From Mycolicibacterium porcinum (lineage in GTDB: Bacteria > Actinomycetota > Actinomycetes > Mycobacteriales > Mycobacteriaceae): a stretch of DNA of 9,097 nt. Positions 9,001 through 9,097 of the stretch are shown here, piece after piece (positions within the stretch are counted from its first letter, which is position 1; the number at the start of each line of letters is the position of its first letter). The translations under genes were made by a program, and so were the position numbers. The notes under the pieces were generated by a model. That model was not told the DNA's origin, made no database searches, and saw only the letters and a list, made by a program, of their open reading frames with translations. The stretch is taken from positions 1-9,097 of the forward strand of contig MSTD01000083.1 of NCBI GenBank assembly GCA_001942045.1. Direction: 5' to 3'.

Positions 9001-9097
9001 TCAATCGGCACATACGCCGCCCCCGTCTTGAGCACCGCCAGCATCGCCACGACCGCCTCAGCCGAACGCGAGAACAACAACGCCACACACCGACCCG
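1..9097 (-). CDS. Modular non-ribosomal peptide synthetase, internal fragment (A-PCP-C-A/MT-PCP-C-A-PCP), open at both ends
   Basis: One minus-strand frame stays open from 9095 to 3 (3031 codons) with no start or stop that bounds it, so this is the interior of a much larger cytoplasmic megasynthase. Domains in order: A (residues 1 to about 435), PCP (Ser479), C (about 532-965), A interrupted by an N-methyltransferase (about 976-1895, MT about 1455-1825), PCP (Ser1936), C (about 1990-2420), A (about 2445-2955), PCP (Ser2998). By family knowledge, A domains adenylate an amino acid with ATP and load it as a thioester on the phosphopantetheine arm of the PCP, and C domains join neighbouring aminoacyl units. 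The catalytic motifs are intact throughout and I see no frameshift. No epimerisation or thioesterase domain is present, so chain start and release are encoded outside the window. The product is unidentified. An N-methylated lipopeptide or cyclic peptide of a mycobacterium-like actinobacterium is the best guess. NRPS identity is near certain; the organism and product are inference. Confidence 0.97.
3..215 (-). other. Peptidyl carrier domain of third module, ending at window edge
   Basis: PCP following the third A domain. The core reads [18 protein letters not shown], with the phosphopantetheine serine at 102-104 (residue 2998), then [14 protein letters not shown] to the last full codon at 3-5. 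The carrier fold is essentially complete here, so the next domain (C, epimerisation, reductase or thioesterase) starts just beyond the window and cannot be named. The segment leading into it, [20 protein letters not shown], resembles the equivalent linker in the first module ([20 protein letters not shown]). Confidence 0.94.
235..1765 (-). other. Adenylation domain of third module (complete)
   Basis: Full A domain: A1 LTYREL (1602-1619), A2 [12 protein letters not shown] (1449-1484), A3 [14 protein letters not shown] (1224-1265), A4 FDFSVWE (1098-1118), A5 DAYGPTE (840-860), A7 MYRTGDV (579-599), A8 [13 protein letters not shown] (483-521), A9 LPAYMVP (312-332), A10 GKIDSKAL with the catalytic lysine at 264-266 (residue 2944). 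Specificity residues by eye: D2661, F2662, W2665, G2704, L2724, G2726, A2747, V2755, W2756, K2944. This shares D, F, W, G, V and K with the classic threonine code (D-F-W-N-I-G-M-V-H-K) but differs at four positions, so a threonine-like substrate is only a weak guess. A5 begins with Asp instead of the usual Asn, and A10 has SK where RR or RK is common; both look tolerable. Sister of the first module's A domain. Confidence 0.95.
311..620 (-). repeat. Third-module copy of a module-scale homologous tract (A7 to A9)
   Basis: This stretch encodes motifs A7, A8 and A9 of the third module and pairs with 7868-8160 in the first module. Across 70 residues around A7-A8 I count 61 identical. Bases 311-338 match 7868-7895 exactly (28 bases, mismatch on each side). 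Another run around A8 is identical over 19 bases, then has a single mismatch, then runs on. The repeat is coding and arises from duplication of NRPS modules; it is not a mobile element. Confidence 0.85.
1830..3125 (-). other. Condensation domain of third module
   Basis: C domain that should take the chain ending in the N-methyl residue and join it to the third amino acid. Motif C1 reads [13 protein letters not shown] (3072-3110). The active site HHIAADG is at 2709-2729 (residues 2123-2129), followed by [14 protein letters not shown]. Then [35 protein letters not shown] (2235-2264), [15 protein letters not shown] and a [10 protein letters not shown] segment. Length and motif order are normal. 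The donor is an N-methylated aminoacyl unit only if the MT works as predicted. LCL versus DCL could not be settled by eye. Confidence 0.93.
3171..3395 (-). other. Peptidyl carrier domain of middle module
   Basis: PCP that carries the N-methylated residue. The core reads [18 protein letters not shown], with the phosphopantetheine serine at 3288-3290 (residue 1936), followed by [19 protein letters not shown]. It differs from the two outer PCPs, which read GGDSLSA and LFDAPS, matching the separate ancestry of this module's A domain. The next C domain starts about 40 residues downstream; there is no epimerisation domain, so the N-methyl residue probably stays L. Confidence 0.94.
3405..6175 (-). 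other. Adenylation domain of middle module, split by an inserted methyltransferase
   Basis: A domain with the N-terminal core on one side of the MT insert and the A9-A10 lid on the other. Seen: A1 LSYRDL (6000-6017), A2 [12 protein letters not shown] (5847-5882), A3 [14 protein letters not shown] (5607-5648), A4 FDASVFE (5484-5504), A5 NAYGPTE (5226-5246), A7 MYRTGDL (4968-4988), A8 [13 protein letters not shown] (4872-4910), then the MT, then A9 LPDYMVP (3495-3515) and A10 SGKIDRRAL with the catalytic lysine at 3447-3449 (residue 1883). Specificity residues by eye: D1199, A1200, F1203, V1241, I1262, A1264, A1285, I1293, W1294, K1883. The hydrophobic lining suggests an aliphatic or other apolar substrate, but no exact code match is claimed. 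The domain belongs to a different branch from the other two A domains (SGSTGTPKG rather than SGTTGVPKG). Confidence 0.94.
3700..4740 (-). other. Embedded S-adenosylmethionine-dependent N-methyltransferase domain
   Basis: Methyltransferase inserted between A8 and A9 of the middle A domain, the normal site for NRPS N-MT domains. It begins with [10 protein letters not shown] (from 4733), then [16 protein letters not shown], the family's entry signature. Motif I, the SAM-binding glycine loop, reads [12 protein letters not shown] (4527-4562, residues 1512-1523). Then come [17 protein letters not shown] (4320-4343, residues 1585-1592), [11 protein letters not shown] (4233-4268) and ELLLAPEFF (4098-4124). 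These resemble the N-MT consensus ([30 protein letters not shown]) closely, so the domain should transfer a methyl group to the amino nitrogen of the PCP-bound amino acid before condensation. C- or O-methyltransferase function is less likely given NSVVQYFP. The lower boundary is approximate: a linker of about 60 residues leads back to A9. Confidence 0.94.
6200..7500 (-). other. Condensation domain of middle (N-methylating) module
   Basis: C domain that joins the chain held on the first PCP to the amino acid on the second PCP. Core motif C1 reads [13 protein letters not shown] (7449-7487). The active-site motif HHIAFDG is at 7086-7106 (residues 664-670), with the second histidine as the usual catalytic residue. 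The solvent-channel/latch region shows [15 protein letters not shown] from 6641 downward, followed by NQDVPFE and a HHPLFQV segment. Length (about 430 residues) is normal. The HHxxxDG motif without a cyclisation-type DxxxxD argues for ordinary peptide-bond formation. I could not decide by eye between the LCL and DCL subclasses. The lack of an upstream epimerisation domain favours an L-configured donor. Confidence 0.93.
7563..7760 (-). other. Peptidyl carrier domain of first module
   Basis: PCP (thiolation) domain carrying the first module's aminoacyl or peptidyl thioester. The core reads [17 protein letters not shown]; the serine at 7659-7661 (residue 479) is the site for 4'-phosphopantetheine, added by a separate phosphopantetheinyl transferase. 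The helix-3 segment [13 protein letters not shown] follows, and about 40 residues later the next C domain begins with no epimerisation domain between. The PCP core is about 76% identical (35 of 46 residues by hand count) to the third module's PCP. The segment is in the same frame as its neighbours and has no anomalies. Confidence 0.95.
7780..9097 (-). other. Adenylation domain of first module (5' part cut off)
   Basis: AMP-forming adenylation domain, entering the window just before core motif A2 ([12 protein letters not shown], 8998-9033); motif A1 lies upstream of the window. Seen in order: A3 [14 protein letters not shown] (8772-8813), A4 FDVSVWE (8643-8663), A5 NAYGPTE (8385-8405), A6 GELYVAGRG (around 8223-8249), A7 MYRTGDL (8124-8144), A8 [12 protein letters not shown] (8034-8066), A9 LPAYMVP (7869-7889) and A10 with the catalytic lysine of GKLD (7821-7823, residue 425). 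Aligning to GrsA by eye, the ten specificity residues are D146, V147, W150, G189, V209, A211, A232, V240, Y241 and K425. This code is not one I can assign. The domain is clearly paralogous to the third module's A domain and unlike the middle one. Its upstream C domain, if present, is outside the window. Confidence 0.95.
7868..8160 (-). repeat. First-module copy of the A7 to A9 homologous tract
   Basis: Partner of the tract at 311-620: same domain position, same strand, same reading frame. Much of the encoded protein is identical, including the A8 stretch and the A9 LPAYMVP segment. The corresponding middle-module sequence (A7-A8 at 4872-4988) is much less similar, so the likeness is not simply conservation of core motifs. 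Direct tracts like these are potential sites for recombination that would delete or swap modules. Confidence 0.85.

Noticed and set aside
1..9097. Glycopeptidolipid synthetase (mps1/mps2) or mycobactin synthetase (mbtB/E/F)
   Set aside because: The glycopeptidolipid core (Phe-allo-Thr-Ala-alaninol) has no N-methyl peptide bond and relies on epimerised residues, neither of which fits here. Mycobactin enzymes would show a cyclisation domain or hydroxylysine modules. No gene symbol is therefore given.

Overview
The whole window is the inside of one very long gene on the minus strand: a modular non-ribosomal peptide synthetase (NRPS). The frame whose codons begin (lowest plus-strand base) at multiples of 3 reads without a stop from base 9095 down to base 3, giving 3031 codons. 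Neither end of the gene is in view. Residue numbers below count from the codon at 9093-9095 as residue 1.

Reading 5'->3' on the minus strand (high to low coordinates), the domain order is: adenylation (A, lacking its first core motif) - carrier (PCP) - condensation (C) - A with an N-methyltransferase (MT) inserted between core motifs A8 and A9 - PCP - C - A - PCP. That is three elongation steps: a module whose C domain lies upstream of the window, a complete N-methylating module, and a third module running to the end of its PCP at the window edge. All three carrier domains keep the phosphopantetheine serine, both C domains keep HHxxxDG, and all three A domains keep the P-loop-like A3 motif and the A10 lysine. 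The enzyme should be active. There is no epimerisation, cyclisation, reductase or thioesterase domain in view.

Function: each A domain activates one amino acid and loads it on the next PCP, the C domains form two successive peptide bonds, and the MT should put one methyl group (from S-adenosylmethionine) on the amino nitrogen of the middle residue. The window therefore encodes an internal X1 - N-methyl-X2 - X3 stretch of a larger peptide. The specificity residues read by eye are D-V-W-G-V-A-A-V-Y-K, D-A-F-V-I-A-A-I-W-K and D-F-W-G-L-G-A-V-W-K. None matches a textbook code I can recall exactly, so the amino acids stay unassigned.

Organism: high GC (roughly 60-65% by eye), frequent TTG leucine codons, at least seven in-frame TTA codons and the wording of the A9-A10-PCP segments suggest a mycolic-acid actinobacterium, most likely a non-tuberculous Mycobacterium or a near relative (Nocardia, Rhodococcus) rather than Streptomyces. 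This is an inference from style, not a database match.

The first and third modules are close sisters (61 of 70 residues identical around A7-A8, and one exact 28-base match). The middle module comes from a different branch. Patches with strong strand skew suggest module shuffling or gene conversion. No RNA gene, promoter, terminator, mobile element, CRISPR array or separate second gene is supported. No stretch over 300 bases lies outside the coding frame.
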